Of a stretch of 64,000 nt of DNA, positions 26,108 through 34,261 are shown piece by piece. How positions within the stretch are numbered: position 1 is the first letter of the stretch; each line of letters begins with the position of its first letter. The notes under the pieces were generated by a model. It did no database searches and was not told the DNA's origin. It worked only from the letters and a program-made list of their open reading frames with translations. The stretch is from an uncultured Roseovarius sp. (GTDB taxonomy: Bacteria > Pseudomonadota > Alphaproteobacteria > Rhodobacterales > Rhodobacteraceae): contig NZ_CANLER010000001.1 of assembly GCF_947489715.1 (NCBI RefSeq), positions 744,001 to 808,000 on the forward strand. Reading direction: 5' to 3'. The position numbers and the translations under genes were made by a program.

Positions 26108-26376
26108 TTTACGCCTTGGTAAGGAAATCCAGACTTTCGTTACCTAGCGTAAAATAGCAATATGGTGATGTTCCGTGAGTGGTGGCTTTATAGCCCGGGA
26201 ACATCGGATCCGGAACCTCTGTGATATCAGGGCACTCGGATCTGCCGGTCCTACCGGATGTCGGCCACTGGTCTTATTGATCGGGTCAGTGGTCGGCGCT
26301 TACCAGACTGTCGTTTCATCCCCAATTTTAGGGCAGTCTTCTACTACCGCGGTGTCGCTTTTTAGGGCGACACCGC
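26108..26376. other. Seven consecutive stem-loops: candidate structured RNA / 3' region
   Basis: Between convergent luxR and the amidinotransferase gene lie seven back-to-back hairpins. H1 at 26108-26153 has TTTACGC/GCGTAAA with inner GGTAA/TTACC and GAAA/TTTC. H2 at 26167-26205 has GATGTTCC/GGAACATC. H3 at 26207-26242 has GATCCG/CGGATC. H4 at 26245-26257 has CCGGT/ACCGG. H5 at 26260-26297 is 11 bp, GTCGGCCACTG/CAGTGGTCGGC. H6 at 26305-26339 has AGACTG/CAGTCT. H7 at 26349-26376 is 10 bp, GCGGTGTCGC/GCGACACCGC. Read on the minus strand, H1 is followed by a T-rich stretch and could terminate a leftward transcript. No known RNA family was recognised. Confidence 0.5.
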
Positions 26377-26409
26377 AACCGTTTGACGGGCTTGCCCCCC
26401 CCTGCCCCG

Positions 26410-27522
26410 TCACATGTTCGGGAAGTAATCCTGGCATGTTCCTTCACGGTAGACGTCCGCAGTGCAACAATGAAGACCGCCACCAAACGCATATGCATCG
26501 CGCAGTTCGACCTCCACCACATTCAGTCCCAGCTTATCCATCTGCTCGGCCTGATATACTTCGGATTTCTCGACACAGACGGTTTTGGGATCAAGCACCA
26601 GTACGTTCATGCTGAGCCAAGTGGAAGAATAGCAAAGCGGTGGCGGAGCATTATGCGCGGGTTGCGCCGCATCCACGATCTCCCAGTCATTATCGCTGAA
26701 CATTTTGCGCTGCTCGTCAGGTAGACGGCGCTGCGGGTTATTCAGGATCAGGCCTGGGCGCAAAGGTGTAAATGTTGCGTCGATATGGATCGGATACGGA
26801 TCACCAGGAAAGTTGACGGTATGTATTCGGTGATCCGGGAAATGGCGGCGAATCCATTCAATGCCCTTAAGGTTGGTTGTGAACCCGTGCTGAACCACCA
26901 GATCGCGGCCAAACCGCAGGACATCAGCTGCGTCAAACAAGGGTTCTTCCTCTGTGGTAACAAAGAATTTTTCTGCGGCCCATTGCAGGCGCTTCTCCAC
27001 ACCGATTTTGTCCGAAAGATAATCGGGATGATAATCTGCATCGGTCAAACGTGGCTTGGGCGCGCATTCGTGGCGGAAATTCGGGTCTTCGTTGAAATAC
27101 CGCTGCATCAGCGGGCGATAATTGAGGTACTCGAACCATCGGCAGCGGTACGACATCGTGGCTTCGAGCATTTCCGACCCGACCGTCAGCAAAACATCAC
27201 GCGGTGGCATGCAACCAAATTGGCTATCCGTATGAAAATCCGGCGTCGTTGCGGGCTGGCTATGGTCAATAGAAATTGGACGATCCACGCGGATGCCGCG
27301 CTTTTCCAACATCGACGCGAAGTTATCCAGAAGCTCATTCGCGCGGTCGATGGTTTCCTGCGGGCGGCGGCCCCATTGGCCGCGCATATCGCTATCCTCG
27401 GGCACCTTGGCGTCCAGCGCAGGTTCTTCCGGCGGGATGTGACAATCATCCGCGCGGCCTACGATCACATGTTTCAGTGGATCCCACTCGTTCCAGCTGT
27501 TGACGACAGTTTTTTGAGACAA
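26410..27522 (-). CDS. Glycine/arginine amidinotransferase family protein
   Basis: This 370-residue protein resembles vertebrate and bacterial arginine:glycine amidinotransferases, which move the amidino group of arginine to an acceptor amine such as glycine, giving guanidinoacetate. The catalytic set of the pentein fold is visible: the aspartate in FDAADVLRFG (residues 196-205), His246 in IHIDATF, and the cysteine near 352 in GGGLHCCTADV. It is not an arginine deiminase by these contexts. The only start is a TTG at 27522 with AGAGG 6 bases upstream. It is a single gene, read leftward, with the stem-loop array downstream. Confidence 0.85.
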   Translation of the reverse strand: MSQKTVVNSWNEWDPLKHVIVGRADDCHIPPEEPALDAKVPEDSDMRGQWGRRPQETIDRANELLDNFASMLEKRGIRVDRPISIDHSQPATTPDFHTDSQFGCMPPRDVLLTVGSEMLEATMSYRCRWFEYLNYRPLMQRYFNEDPNFRHECAPKPRLTDADYHPDYLSDKIGVEKRLQWAAEKFFVTTEEEPLFDAADVLRFGRDLVVQHGFTTNLKGIEWIRRHFPDHRIHTVNFPGDPYPIHIDATFTPLRPGLILNNPQRRLPDEQRKMFSDNDWEIVDAAQPAHNAPPPLCYSSTWLSMNVLVLDPKTVCVEKSEVYQAEQMDKLGLNVVEVELRDAYAFGGGLHCCTADVYREGTCQDYFPNM

Positions 27523-27534
27523 TGTACCTCTCCC

Positions 27535-27570
27535 CGGAAATGAAACGGGGCACCCGATTGGATGCCCCGT
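27535..27570 (-). terminator. Terminator after tsf
   Basis: The 8-bp stem ACGGGGCA/TGCCCCGT (27545-27570) follows the tsf stop on the minus strand and continues into a T-rich tail. It ends the rpsB-tsf operon and lies in front of the amidinotransferase gene. Confidence 0.65.
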
Positions 27571-27591
27571 CTATCTTGTGAAAACAGGCGC

Positions 27592-28464
27592 TTAGCCCTG
27601 AACGGCCTTGGCGACCTCGGCGGCGAAGTCTTCTTTTTCGACTTCGATACCTTCGCCGACCTCAAGCCGTACGAAACCCAGGATTTCAGCGCCGGCTTCT
27701 TTAGCTGCGACCTCAACCGTCAGATCGGGGTTCATCACGAAAGACTGACCCAGAAGCGTTACTTCGGACATGAATTTCTTCATGCGGCCGACGATCATCT
27801 TCTCGATTACCTGTTCTGGCTTGCCGGATTCGCGAGCGATGTCGATCTGGACCTGCTTTTCCTTCTCGACAACGGCCGGGTCCAACTCAGCCTCGTTCAG
27901 CGCTGCGGGATTGGTGGCGGCGATATGCATCGCAACCTGCTTGCCGAAACCAGCGTCGCCTTTCAGCGCAACCAACACACCGATTTTGCCCATTCCATCA
28001 GCGGCCGCGTTATGCACGTAGGACACAACGGTGTCACCTTCGACCGAGGCCATTCGACGTAGAGACATGTTTTCGCCGATGGTGGCGATTTTGTCGGTGA
28101 TCGTTGCTTCGACGGTCTTGCCACCTAGGTCAGCGGCTTTCAGCGCGTCGACGTCGGCAGCGCCAACCGCAGCACCTGCGATGGCGCCAACCATGCCTTG
28201 GAATTCAGCGTTCTTGGCGACGAAGTCGGTTTCCGAGTTGATCTCGACAGCAACGCCGCGATCACCGTCAACCTTGACCGCTACCAGACCTTCAGCGGCG
28301 GTACGTCCGGATTTCTTGGCTGCTTTTGCCAGACCCTTGGTGCGTAGCCAGTCAACGGCAGCTTCCATGTCACCATCATTTTCAGTCAGGGCCTTTTTCG
28401 CATCCATCATGCCTGCGCCTGTGGAATCGCGCAGTTCTTTCACCATTGCAGCAGTGATCGCCAT
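27592..28464 (-). CDS. tsf: Elongation factor Ts
   Basis: EF-Ts (290 residues) is the nucleotide exchange factor for EF-Tu. The N-terminal UBA-like domain ([20 protein letters not shown], residues 7-26) and the core motif [13 protein letters not shown] (near residue 80) are both present. The length is standard. It lies 75 bases after rpsB on the same strand, the near-universal bacterial arrangement. An intercistronic hairpin (28495-28519) may set the ratio between the two products. Confidence 0.97.
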   Translation of the reverse strand: MAITAAMVKELRDSTGAGMMDAKKALTENDGDMEAAVDWLRTKGLAKAAKKSGRTAAEGLVAVKVDGDRGVAVEINSETDFVAKNAEFQGMVGAIAGAAVGAADVDALKAADLGGKTVEATITDKIATIGENMSLRRMASVEGDTVVSYVHNAAADGMGKIGVLVALKGDAGFGKQVAMHIAATNPAALNEAELDPAVVEKEKQVQIDIARESGKPEQVIEKMIVGRMKKFMSEVTLLGQSFVMNPDLTVEVAAKEAGAEILGFVRLEVGEGIEVEKEDFAAEVAKAVQG

Positions 28465-28494
28465 GTCGGCTCTCCTCGAATTTGTCAGTGGATC

Positions 28495-28519
28495 AGGGGG
28501 CGGGCCTACCCTGCCCCCT
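28495..28519 (-). promoter_or_regulatory. rpsB-tsf intercistronic hairpin
   Basis: A 7-bp GC-rich stem (AGGGGGC/GCCCCCT) with an 11-base loop lies between rpsB and tsf. There is no T-tract, so it could act as a partial attenuator or an RNase-stabilised end. Confidence 0.45.
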
Positions 28520-28539
28520 TGTCATTTCTGTAAAGCGGT

Positions 28540-29340
28540 TCAGCTTTCGGCGGGCGCCTCTTCGGCAGCAGCTTCTTCGGCTGGTGCTTCTGCTGCGACT
28601 TCTTCAATCGGCGCTTCTGTCATGGCACCCAGGTCAACGCCAGCCGCACCCATCTGCGCTGACATGCCGTCAAGCGCCGCGCGGGCAACCAGATCAGTGT
28701 AGAGAGTGATCGCGCGGGCCGCGTCATCGTTGCCGGGGATAATATAGTCGATGCCATCAGGTGAGCAGTTGGTGTCAACCACGGCCACGACCGGGATGCC
28801 CAATTTGTTGGCTTCGGCCACGGCCAAGGCTTCTTTCTTGACGTCGATGACGAAAAGAAGATCCGGAACACCACCCATTTCACGGATACCGCCCAGGGAA
28901 GCCTGCAATTTGGTTTGATCACGTTCGATGCCCAGACGCTCTTTCTTGGTCAAACCCTCGGCACCACCTTCCAGCGCCTCGTCAATCTGCTTCAGACGGT
29001 TAATCGACTGAGAAACGGTTTTCCAGTTCGTGAGCGTGCCACCCAGCCAGCGGTGATTCATGTAGTATTGCGCACATTTTTCAGCCGCCTCGGCGATTGG
29101 TGTGCTGGCTTGGCGTTTGGTTCCGACAAACAGCACCCGCCCGCCCTTCGCGACTGTTTCGCGGACAACGTTCAAAGCCGCGTCCAGCATCGGAACGGTC
29201 TGCGTCAGATCCATGATATGGATGCCATTGCGCGCGCCATAAATGAACTCGCCCATACGGGGGTTCCAACGTTGCGTCTGGTGGCCAAAGTGAACGCCAG
29301 CTTCAAGCAACTGACGCATGGTGAACTCGGGAAGAGCCAT
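28540..29340 (-). CDS. rpsB: 30S ribosomal protein S2
   Basis: S2 (266 residues) joins the small subunit late and is needed for S1 binding. The start [21 protein letters not shown] is at the ATG at 29340 with AAGGA upstream, which is better than a longer frame from 29373. Family segments include [39 protein letters not shown] and [21 protein letters not shown]. The C-terminal tail is rich in Glu, Ala and Pro, as usual in alphaproteobacteria. It is the first gene of rpsB-tsf and is preceded by a strongly folded leader. Confidence 0.97.
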   Translation of the reverse strand: MALPEFTMRQLLEAGVHFGHQTQRWNPRMGEFIYGARNGIHIMDLTQTVPMLDAALNVVRETVAKGGRVLFVGTKRQASTPIAEAAEKCAQYYMNHRWLGGTLTNWKTVSQSINRLKQIDEALEGGAEGLTKKERLGIERDQTKLQASLGGIREMGGVPDLLFVIDVKKEALAVAEANKLGIPVVAVVDTNCSPDGIDYIIPGNDDAARAITLYTDLVARAALDGMSAQMGAAGVDLGAMTEAPIEEVAAEAPAEEAAAEEAPAES

Positions 29341-29354
29341 GTCGTTTTCCTTTT

Positions 29355-29399
29355 CCGGTTTTCGCCTCGGCACGGGGACGAGGCGAATGCCTCAACCGG
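29355..29399 (-). promoter_or_regulatory. Structured rpsB 5' leader
   Basis: Nested stems lie directly upstream of the rpsB ribosome binding site: an outer CCGGTT/AACCGG (6 bp) and an inner TTCGCCTCG/CGAGGCGAA (9 bp, 9-base loop). A GGGGA/TCCCC hairpin lies just beyond, near 29418-29433. The position suits S2 autoregulation, but this is inference. Confidence 0.5.
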
Positions 29400-29510
29400 T
29401 GGACATATGGGGATGTCTCCCCCAATGGCCCGCCCGTACCTGCGGATTTCAATGGAGCGCGCATAAAGGAGAACGCGCACCATGGCAAGTGTTAAATCCG
29501 GTGTAAAAGC

Positions 29511-30089
29511 CTATTCTGGCAGGCGGATCATCAGGATCCATTCGGTTCCGGGGCATTGCCAACCTTCGGCCTCGACCACCGGAAGACGGGCTTTTTCCTT
29601 ATACCATTCACTACGATACAACTTAAGCGCTGCCACGTTGCTATCTTCGACAATCAGGCTCATGCCTTTTTCCAACGCGTTTCCGGCAACGGCCCGCAAT
29701 AGTTTGCGACCGATACCAAGCCCCTGAAACTCAGGAAAAACAGCCAGTGCATTGACGTAGTGAGTGCGCGGCGCCAGATTTTCCAACTGAATCAGCGGCT
29801 TGAATAAAGGCGGCGTGTCATCCTCGATGGCTTCGGGTTCGTCACCGATGTCATAAGTGATAACCCCGCCTGCGGTCTGTCCGTCAACTTCTGCCACCAG
29901 GCAAGTGCCTTGTGCGGATTTTTCGATCTTTTCTCGCATGCGCTGCAGTACGATGTCGTCCAGATTACCGTCCGGCCCAGCCGATTGCGCCCAAACCCAT
30001 GGGGCAAGTCCTTCGCTGGCCAACTCAAAGACGCGCCTGAAAGCAGGCGCGTCATTCGTGTTTGCGGGACGTAACAGTATGTTCTGCAT
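29511..30089 (-). CDS. GNAT-family N-acetyltransferase
   Basis: This 192-residue acetyltransferase of the GNAT fold carries the acetyl-CoA binding motif LAVFPEFQGLGIGRKLL (residues about 117-133) and the following segment MSLIVEDSNVAALKLYRS. The acceptor cannot be predicted. The start at 30089 has a perfect GGAGG 5 bases upstream, so the longer frame from 30116 is unlikely. It begins 10 bases after the stop of the homocysteine methyltransferase gene, so the two are one operon. Confidence 0.85.
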   Translation of the reverse strand: MQNILLRPANTNDAPAFRRVFELASEGLAPWVWAQSAGPDGNLDDIVLQRMREKIEKSAQGTCLVAEVDGQTAGGVITYDIGDEPEAIEDDTPPLFKPLIQLENLAPRTHYVNALAVFPEFQGLGIGRKLLRAVAGNALEKGMSLIVEDSNVAALKLYRSEWYKEKARLPVVEAEGWQCPGTEWILMIRLPE

Positions 30090-30099
30090 GTCACCTCCT

Positions 30100-31065
30100 T
30101 CAAGCGGCATGAGCATGACTCTTCACGCAACACCTGCCCACTGCTTCGATATGACGGTGATCCGTGCCACAGCACCCGCCCAGAACCTTGATCCCGGTCA
30201 GACCTTGCATCATTGCCGCGTGAAGCTGACCAAATTCGACCGGATCACCATCGTCAAGCTCTTCGGCATTGTCCAATTCCTCGTGGCTCATCCGGCTGGC
30301 ATTTGCACGCATGCCGCCCAGGCGCGAGGTCCAATCGGCGCCATCCAAAATAGCGGAATAGTGGTCCGGATGTGCGCAGTTGATCATATAGTAGATCGGT
30401 TCGGCATCTGTCGCAGCATCGACTTGCGCGATAGCGTCCGCGATCGTCTGGCCGGTTGGTAAGATGCCATTGGTCTCTACAGTGAAAGAGAGTACGACTG
30501 GTATGCCAGCCGCTTTGGCCGCACGGGCAATTCCGATCGCTTCTTCGACGTAGTTCATCGTCACAGCTGAAACCATATCGGCACCGGCCATCGCAAAGTT
30601 GACAACTTGTCTGGCGTGATATTCCTGCGCCTCTTTGGCAGTCAGCGCGTGATCCGCCACATAGCCATCACCCTGCGGGCCGATCACACCGTTTACGACA
30701 ATAGTCACACCTTGCGCTTCCCAAGGAGCAGAAATGTCTCGGGCAAAACTGACGGCCTTGGCATTGATCTTATCTATAGCTTCGGCACTGAAACCGGTAT
30801 CCTCGGCCCAGCCCTGACTTGCCCGCCAAGTCGGTGTGTCGAGCACAAACCCAGTGTCATTTTCTTTAGCGAGTTGCAGGAACTTCTCGAAATACCCGTG
30901 CAGAATAGTTCTGCCCTTCTCATCATTTAGCAGAGGGAACGCAGCAAAGGCTGGCAGGTCCAATCCTTCGAGAAAGACCAACGTTGTCTCCAGACCGCCA
31001 TCCGTCAGGAAAGGTTTTGTTGTCGTAAGCAACGCGTCCAATTTTGAATTCATTGAAAATGTCAT
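30100..31065 (-). CDS. Homocysteine S-methyltransferase family protein
   Basis: This 321-residue TIM-barrel methyltransferase moves a methyl group from a donor (S-methylmethionine, betaine or another methyl compound) to homocysteine. The zinc-binding cysteines are visible in YMINCAHPDH (near residue 225) and GGCCGTDHRHI (near 296). The N-terminal segment FLTDGGLETTLVFLEG is family-typical. The start at 31065 has AGGAA 8 bases upstream. It is a cobalamin-independent type, unlike MetH, and the donor is unknown. It precedes a GNAT gene, and its 5' region contains two hairpins. Confidence 0.85.
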   Translation of the reverse strand: MTFSMNSKLDALLTTTKPFLTDGGLETTLVFLEGLDLPAFAAFPLLNDEKGRTILHGYFEKFLQLAKENDTGFVLDTPTWRASQGWAEDTGFSAEAIDKINAKAVSFARDISAPWEAQGVTIVVNGVIGPQGDGYVADHALTAKEAQEYHARQVVNFAMAGADMVSAVTMNYVEEAIGIARAAKAAGIPVVLSFTVETNGILPTGQTIADAIAQVDAATDAEPIYYMINCAHPDHYSAILDGADWTSRLGGMRANASRMSHEELDNAEELDDGDPVEFGQLHAAMMQGLTGIKVLGGCCGTDHRHIEAVGRCCVKSHAHAA

Positions 31066-31080
31066 TTTAAAGTTCCTCAT

Positions 31081-31429
31081 ATCACAAGGTAGAGTGTCAT
31101 TTACATTTTGATCGACGTGCCGTCCGTCTCAATTCCGTCGACATAGCGATGCGGCGGGTGTGCGCCGCGAAAGTTGCAGTTTGTTTTCATCGGCCCACAA
31201 TTCAGGTTTCAAATGTTACAAACGAAGCTTTTGAAAAATTTTTAACTTAGCCAAATTGTATCAATGGCTTACTTAGACTTGGTTTCGTCAATTGAAATCT
31301 GATGCAGAAACAACTGAAACTCATTGCAATGCCTTGAAACAGAGTTGAAACAATGCGCTGATGCGAATGCCCGCTGCGACCATGAAATTCTCCTTTGCGC
31401 GTCCGTTCCGAAAACATCATGATCAAAAT
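31081..31429. other. Divergent intergenic region with repeated TTGAAAC-like words
   Basis: This 350-base gap lies between the homocysteine methyltransferase and psuG genes. Besides the two hairpins listed separately, near copies of TTGAAAC / GTTTCAA recur near 31205, 31285, 31315, 31335 and 31346. They could be operator half-sites or chance in AT-rich DNA. Confidence 0.3.
31112..31168 (-). promoter_or_regulatory. Two hairpins in the methyltransferase 5' region
   Basis: On the minus strand, GCGGCG/CGCCGC (31151-31168, 6-base loop) is followed by TCGACG/CGTCGA (31112-31141), 45 bases before the methyltransferase start. I could not match them to SAM-II, SAM/SAH or SAH riboswitch consensus features. 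Confidence 0.3.
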
Positions 31430-32338
31430 ATGGATATCTTTGCCCTTTCTCCCGAAATTCACGGCGCACTTAAAAACGACCAACCGGTTGTCGCTCTGGA
31501 AAGCACGATCACTACCCACGGTATGCCCTATCCGGACAATCTGGAGACCGCCCATGAGGTTGAAGACGCCGTGCGCAATGCCGGGGCAACTCCTGCCACC
31601 ATCGCCGTGCTAGATGGCCGTCTCCACATTGGTCTCAGCGATCCCGAATTGGAGAAACTTGCGACGTTACCAGACGCGTCCAAACTTAGCCGTGCTGATC
31701 TGGCGGTTTGCCTGTCGCGTGGTGGCACTGGGTCTACCACTGTCGCCGCCACAATGATCGCAGCGGCACAGGTGGGTATTGCCGTCTTCGCTACCGGCGG
31801 TATTGGGGGGGTGCATCGCGGGGCCGAACACAGCTTTGATATCTCCGCTGATCTTCAGGAACTGGCGCAAACTCCCGTCACGGTGGTCAGCGCCGGGGCC
31901 AAAGCCATCCTCGATTTACCCAAAACGCTTGAAGTTCTGGAGACATTTGGCGTACCCGTCATTGCTTATGGGCAAGACAGTTTTCCTGCTTTCTGGTCGG
32001 CCACGTCCCACCTGACCGCGCCTTTGCGCATGGATAGTGCGATGCAAATCGCCGTTGCTCACGGCATGCGGAATGCATTGAACTTGCCGGGTGGTCAATT
32101 GGTAGCAAATCCGATCCCCGAAGATGATGAAATCCCGGCAGAACAACTGGAACCGCTCATCAGGCGAGCAATTAGCGAAGCTGAAGTGGCGGGCATCAAT
32201 GGCAAGGCGCTAACTCCCTTTTTGCTTAAGCGCATTTTCGAGTTGACCGAAGGTAAATCCTTGCGCGCAAACATCGCTTTGATTCTCAACAACGCGCGTC
32301 TGGCAAGCCGGATCGCAATCGAAATCGCCAAGCTGTGA
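31430..32338 (+). CDS. psuG: Pseudouridine-5'-phosphate glycosidase
   Basis: PsuG (302 residues) splits pseudouridine 5'-phosphate into uracil and ribose 5-phosphate. The sequence has the family's VVALESTITTHGMPYP with the catalytic glutamate, RGGTGSTTVAATMIAA, FATGGIGGVHRGAE, SAGAKAILDLPKTLE with the Schiff-base lysine, and TPFLLKRIFELTEGKSLRANIALI near the C-terminus (quoted in part: TPFLLKRIFELTEG). The ATG at 31430 (MDIFALSPEIHGAL) fits family length; the ribosome binding site is weak. The usual partner kinase psuK is not adjacent. Confidence 0.92.
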   Translation: MDIFALSPEIHGALKNDQPVVALESTITTHGMPYPDNLETAHEVEDAVRNAGATPATIAVLDGRLHIGLSDPELEKLATLPDASKLSRADLAVCLSRGGTGSTTVAATMIAAAQVGIAVFATGGIGGVHRGAEHSFDISADLQELAQTPVTVVSAGAKAILDLPKTLEVLETFGVPVIAYGQDSFPAFWSATSHLTAPLRMDSAMQIAVAHGMRNALNLPGGQLVANPIPEDDEIPAEQLEPLIRRAISEAEVAGINGKALTPFLLKRIFELTEGKSLRANIALILNNARLASRIAIEIAKL

Positions 32339-32459
32339 CAACGCCGGGTTGTAAAGTGATACAAATGCCTGACCCGGCTAGCTTTCTTAGCCGTTCCCCC
32401 ATTGTCGCATGGCGGATTTCTGCTTACATAGCGGGCATGTTCAACTGCCTGACGAGCCA

Positions 32460-33155
32460 ATGAATACGCCATTCGACGAAGAGCCGCCGCAACAGAAGAA
32501 ACCGCGCATGTTCGCTGGGCTGCGCGCAAGTTTTCTGACTGGTCTGGTTGTTATTGCACCCGTTGGTCTGACGATCTGGCTGATGTGGACAGTGGTCGGC
32601 TGGGTAGATGGATTTGTGCTGCCTTTGGTGCCCTACAATTTCAATCCCGAGAAGTACATTGGCATCAACCTTCGCGGCGTCGGCGTTATCTTCTTCTTCG
32701 TATTCACGATTTTTATAGGTTGGATTGCCAAGGGCCTGATCGGACGGTCCCTGATCGCCTATGCGGAAACGCTGGTCGAACGGATGCCGGTCGTCAGAAC
32801 CATCTATTCTGGTATCAAACAGATATCCGAGACGGTTTTCGCGCAATCAGAGCGTAGTTTTGAAAAGGCCTGTCTGATCCAATATCCGCGGAAGGGCATC
32901 TGGGCTATTGGTTTCATCTCGACCACTGCCAAGGGCGAAATCGCTGACCATCCCGAAACTGCCAGCGAGATGCTCAGCATCTTTCTGCCCACGACTCCGA
33001 ACCCAACCTCTGGATTTCTGCTTTTTGTCCCCAAGGAAGATGTGATCGAACTGGATATGACGGTCGAAGATGCTGCCAAACTGGTGATCTCGGCAGGCCT
33101 TGTCTATCCAGGGCAGAACGGAAGTAATGGCAACGGGGCGTCTAATCAATCCTAG
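32460..33155 (+). CDS. DUF502 family membrane protein
   Basis: This 231-residue inner-membrane protein has two transmembrane helices (about residues 24-46 and 75-97). Between and after them lie DUF502 signatures: FLTGLVVIAPVGLTIWLMW, GWIAKGLIGRSLIAYAE, ERMPVVRTIYSGIKQ and a cytoplasmic domain with PTTPNPTSGFLLFVP. Plant and bacterial homologues are of uncertain function. The start at 32460 gives the short proline-rich N-terminus. Its last codons overlap the end of the convergent patatin gene by 4 bases. Confidence 0.88.
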   Translation: MNTPFDEEPPQQKKPRMFAGLRASFLTGLVVIAPVGLTIWLMWTVVGWVDGFVLPLVPYNFNPEKYIGINLRGVGVIFFFVFTIFIGWIAKGLIGRSLIAYAETLVERMPVVRTIYSGIKQISETVFAQSERSFEKACLIQYPRKGIWAIGFISTTAKGEIADHPETASEMLSIFLPTTPNPTSGFLLFVPKEDVIELDMTVEDAAKLVISAGLVYPGQNGSNGNGASNQS

Positions 33156-34174
33156 CCGAACATCTCTTCCAGATTGGTCGAGCTGACGTTGTTCAACAAC
33201 ACGAAATGATTCTCCAGGAAGGTATCTGCGGCCGCCCGCCCGGCTTCCTTCAAGCGTTTCAGCAGATACGGGTTAGGAAAAAGTTTCGTCGCCACGGATA
33301 GTTCGCGCATCAGATCGTCATCTGCGATCATATGCACCAGGACTCGTTTCATCGCTCCCTCATCTACCGTACCCTCTGCAATCAGTCGCTGGACAAAATT
33401 GATCGCGCGCAATTCGCGAAGCAGTGACGAGTTGAAACTGATCTCGTTGATCCGGTTCTGAATCTCATGTGCCGCCATCGGCACCTCAGCCCGTTCCAGC
33501 GGATTGATGTTCACGATAACAATATCAGCTGGCAATGCCGGGGCGAAAAGCGGAAACAATGCCGGGTTGCCCGTATAGCCCCCATCCCAATAGTGATCCC
33601 CTTCTATTTCAACGGCCTGAAACAGTGTTGGCAGACAGGCTGACGCAAGCAAACTGTCTGTATTGATTTCATCGCCTGTGAAAACGCGGATCTTGCCGCT
33701 GTGTACGTTGGTCGCACAAACGCAAAAAGCTGGGCCGTCGTTGGCGCAGATCTGGTCATAGTTGAACTGATCCACAATCCGTTGCAGCGGATTGCTGTAG
33801 AACGGCCCATACGCGTAGGGGGATACAATGCGCGACACTGTATCGGCGAAAGTGAAGGGAAACGAGAATTGCATCGCATCGCTCACCAAACCCGGTGTGG
33901 GTAAAAAACCGGACATCCAGACTGGCATCCGCATATCCTGCACCGCGCCTATTTGACGCCACAGCCAATCAAGGTTTTCGCGCGCGCCTTCTCGACCGTT
34001 CAAAAGCCACCCAGCCTTCAATGCCGCGCCATTCAGCGCGCCTGCTGAGGTACCCGAGATGCCCGCGATCTCAATACGCTCATCTTCTAGAAGCCGGTCC
34101 AACACGCCCCAGGTGAAAGCCCCGTGCGCGCCACCGCCTTGTAGGGCCAGATTAATTCGTTTCACCTCTGCCAT
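33152..34174 (-). CDS. Patatin-like phospholipase
   Basis: This 340-residue serine hydrolase of the patatin family has the oxyanion motif LQGGGAHGAFTWG near residue 15, the nucleophile serine in GISGTSAGALNG near 43, and the catalytic aspartate in DGGYTGNP near 197. No signal peptide is visible, so it acts in the cytoplasm or at the inner membrane. It lies directly downstream of bdhA on the same strand (about 87 bases). This pairing is recurrent in Rhodobacterales, suggesting a role with hydroxybutyrate or polyhydroxybutyrate granules, though lipid acyl hydrolysis is equally possible. Confidence 0.88.
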   Translation of the reverse strand: MAEVKRINLALQGGGAHGAFTWGVLDRLLEDERIEIAGISGTSAGALNGAALKAGWLLNGREGARENLDWLWRQIGAVQDMRMPVWMSGFLPTPGLVSDAMQFSFPFTFADTVSRIVSPYAYGPFYSNPLQRIVDQFNYDQICANDGPAFCVCATNVHSGKIRVFTGDEINTDSLLASACLPTLFQAVEIEGDHYWDGGYTGNPALFPLFAPALPADIVIVNINPLERAEVPMAAHEIQNRINEISFNSSLLRELRAINFVQRLIAEGTVDEGAMKRVLVHMIADDDLMRELSVATKLFPNPYLLKRLKEAGRAAADTFLENHFVLLNNVSSTNLEEMFG

Positions 34175-34261
34175 GCGCCTTTACCTCTTTTGGGTCCAAT
34201 GCTCGTGGGTTGTAGAGAGTGAACCCTACTGCAGTCGTATCGCGTCAGTGATGCGAAGCAA

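Noticed and set aside
26108..26376. Known RNA families (6S, tmRNA, SRP RNA, RNase P RNA) for the stem-loop region
   Set aside because: None of the conserved sequence cores of these RNAs is present.
26175..26615. Open frame of 146 codons spanning the stem-loop region and the amidinotransferase end
   Set aside because: It runs antisense over a well-supported gene, has no ribosome binding site, and its composition follows the inverted repeats.
31066..31200. SAM-II, SAM/SAH or SAH riboswitch upstream of the homocysteine methyltransferase gene
   Set aside because: The conserved pseudoknot words of these classes were not found.
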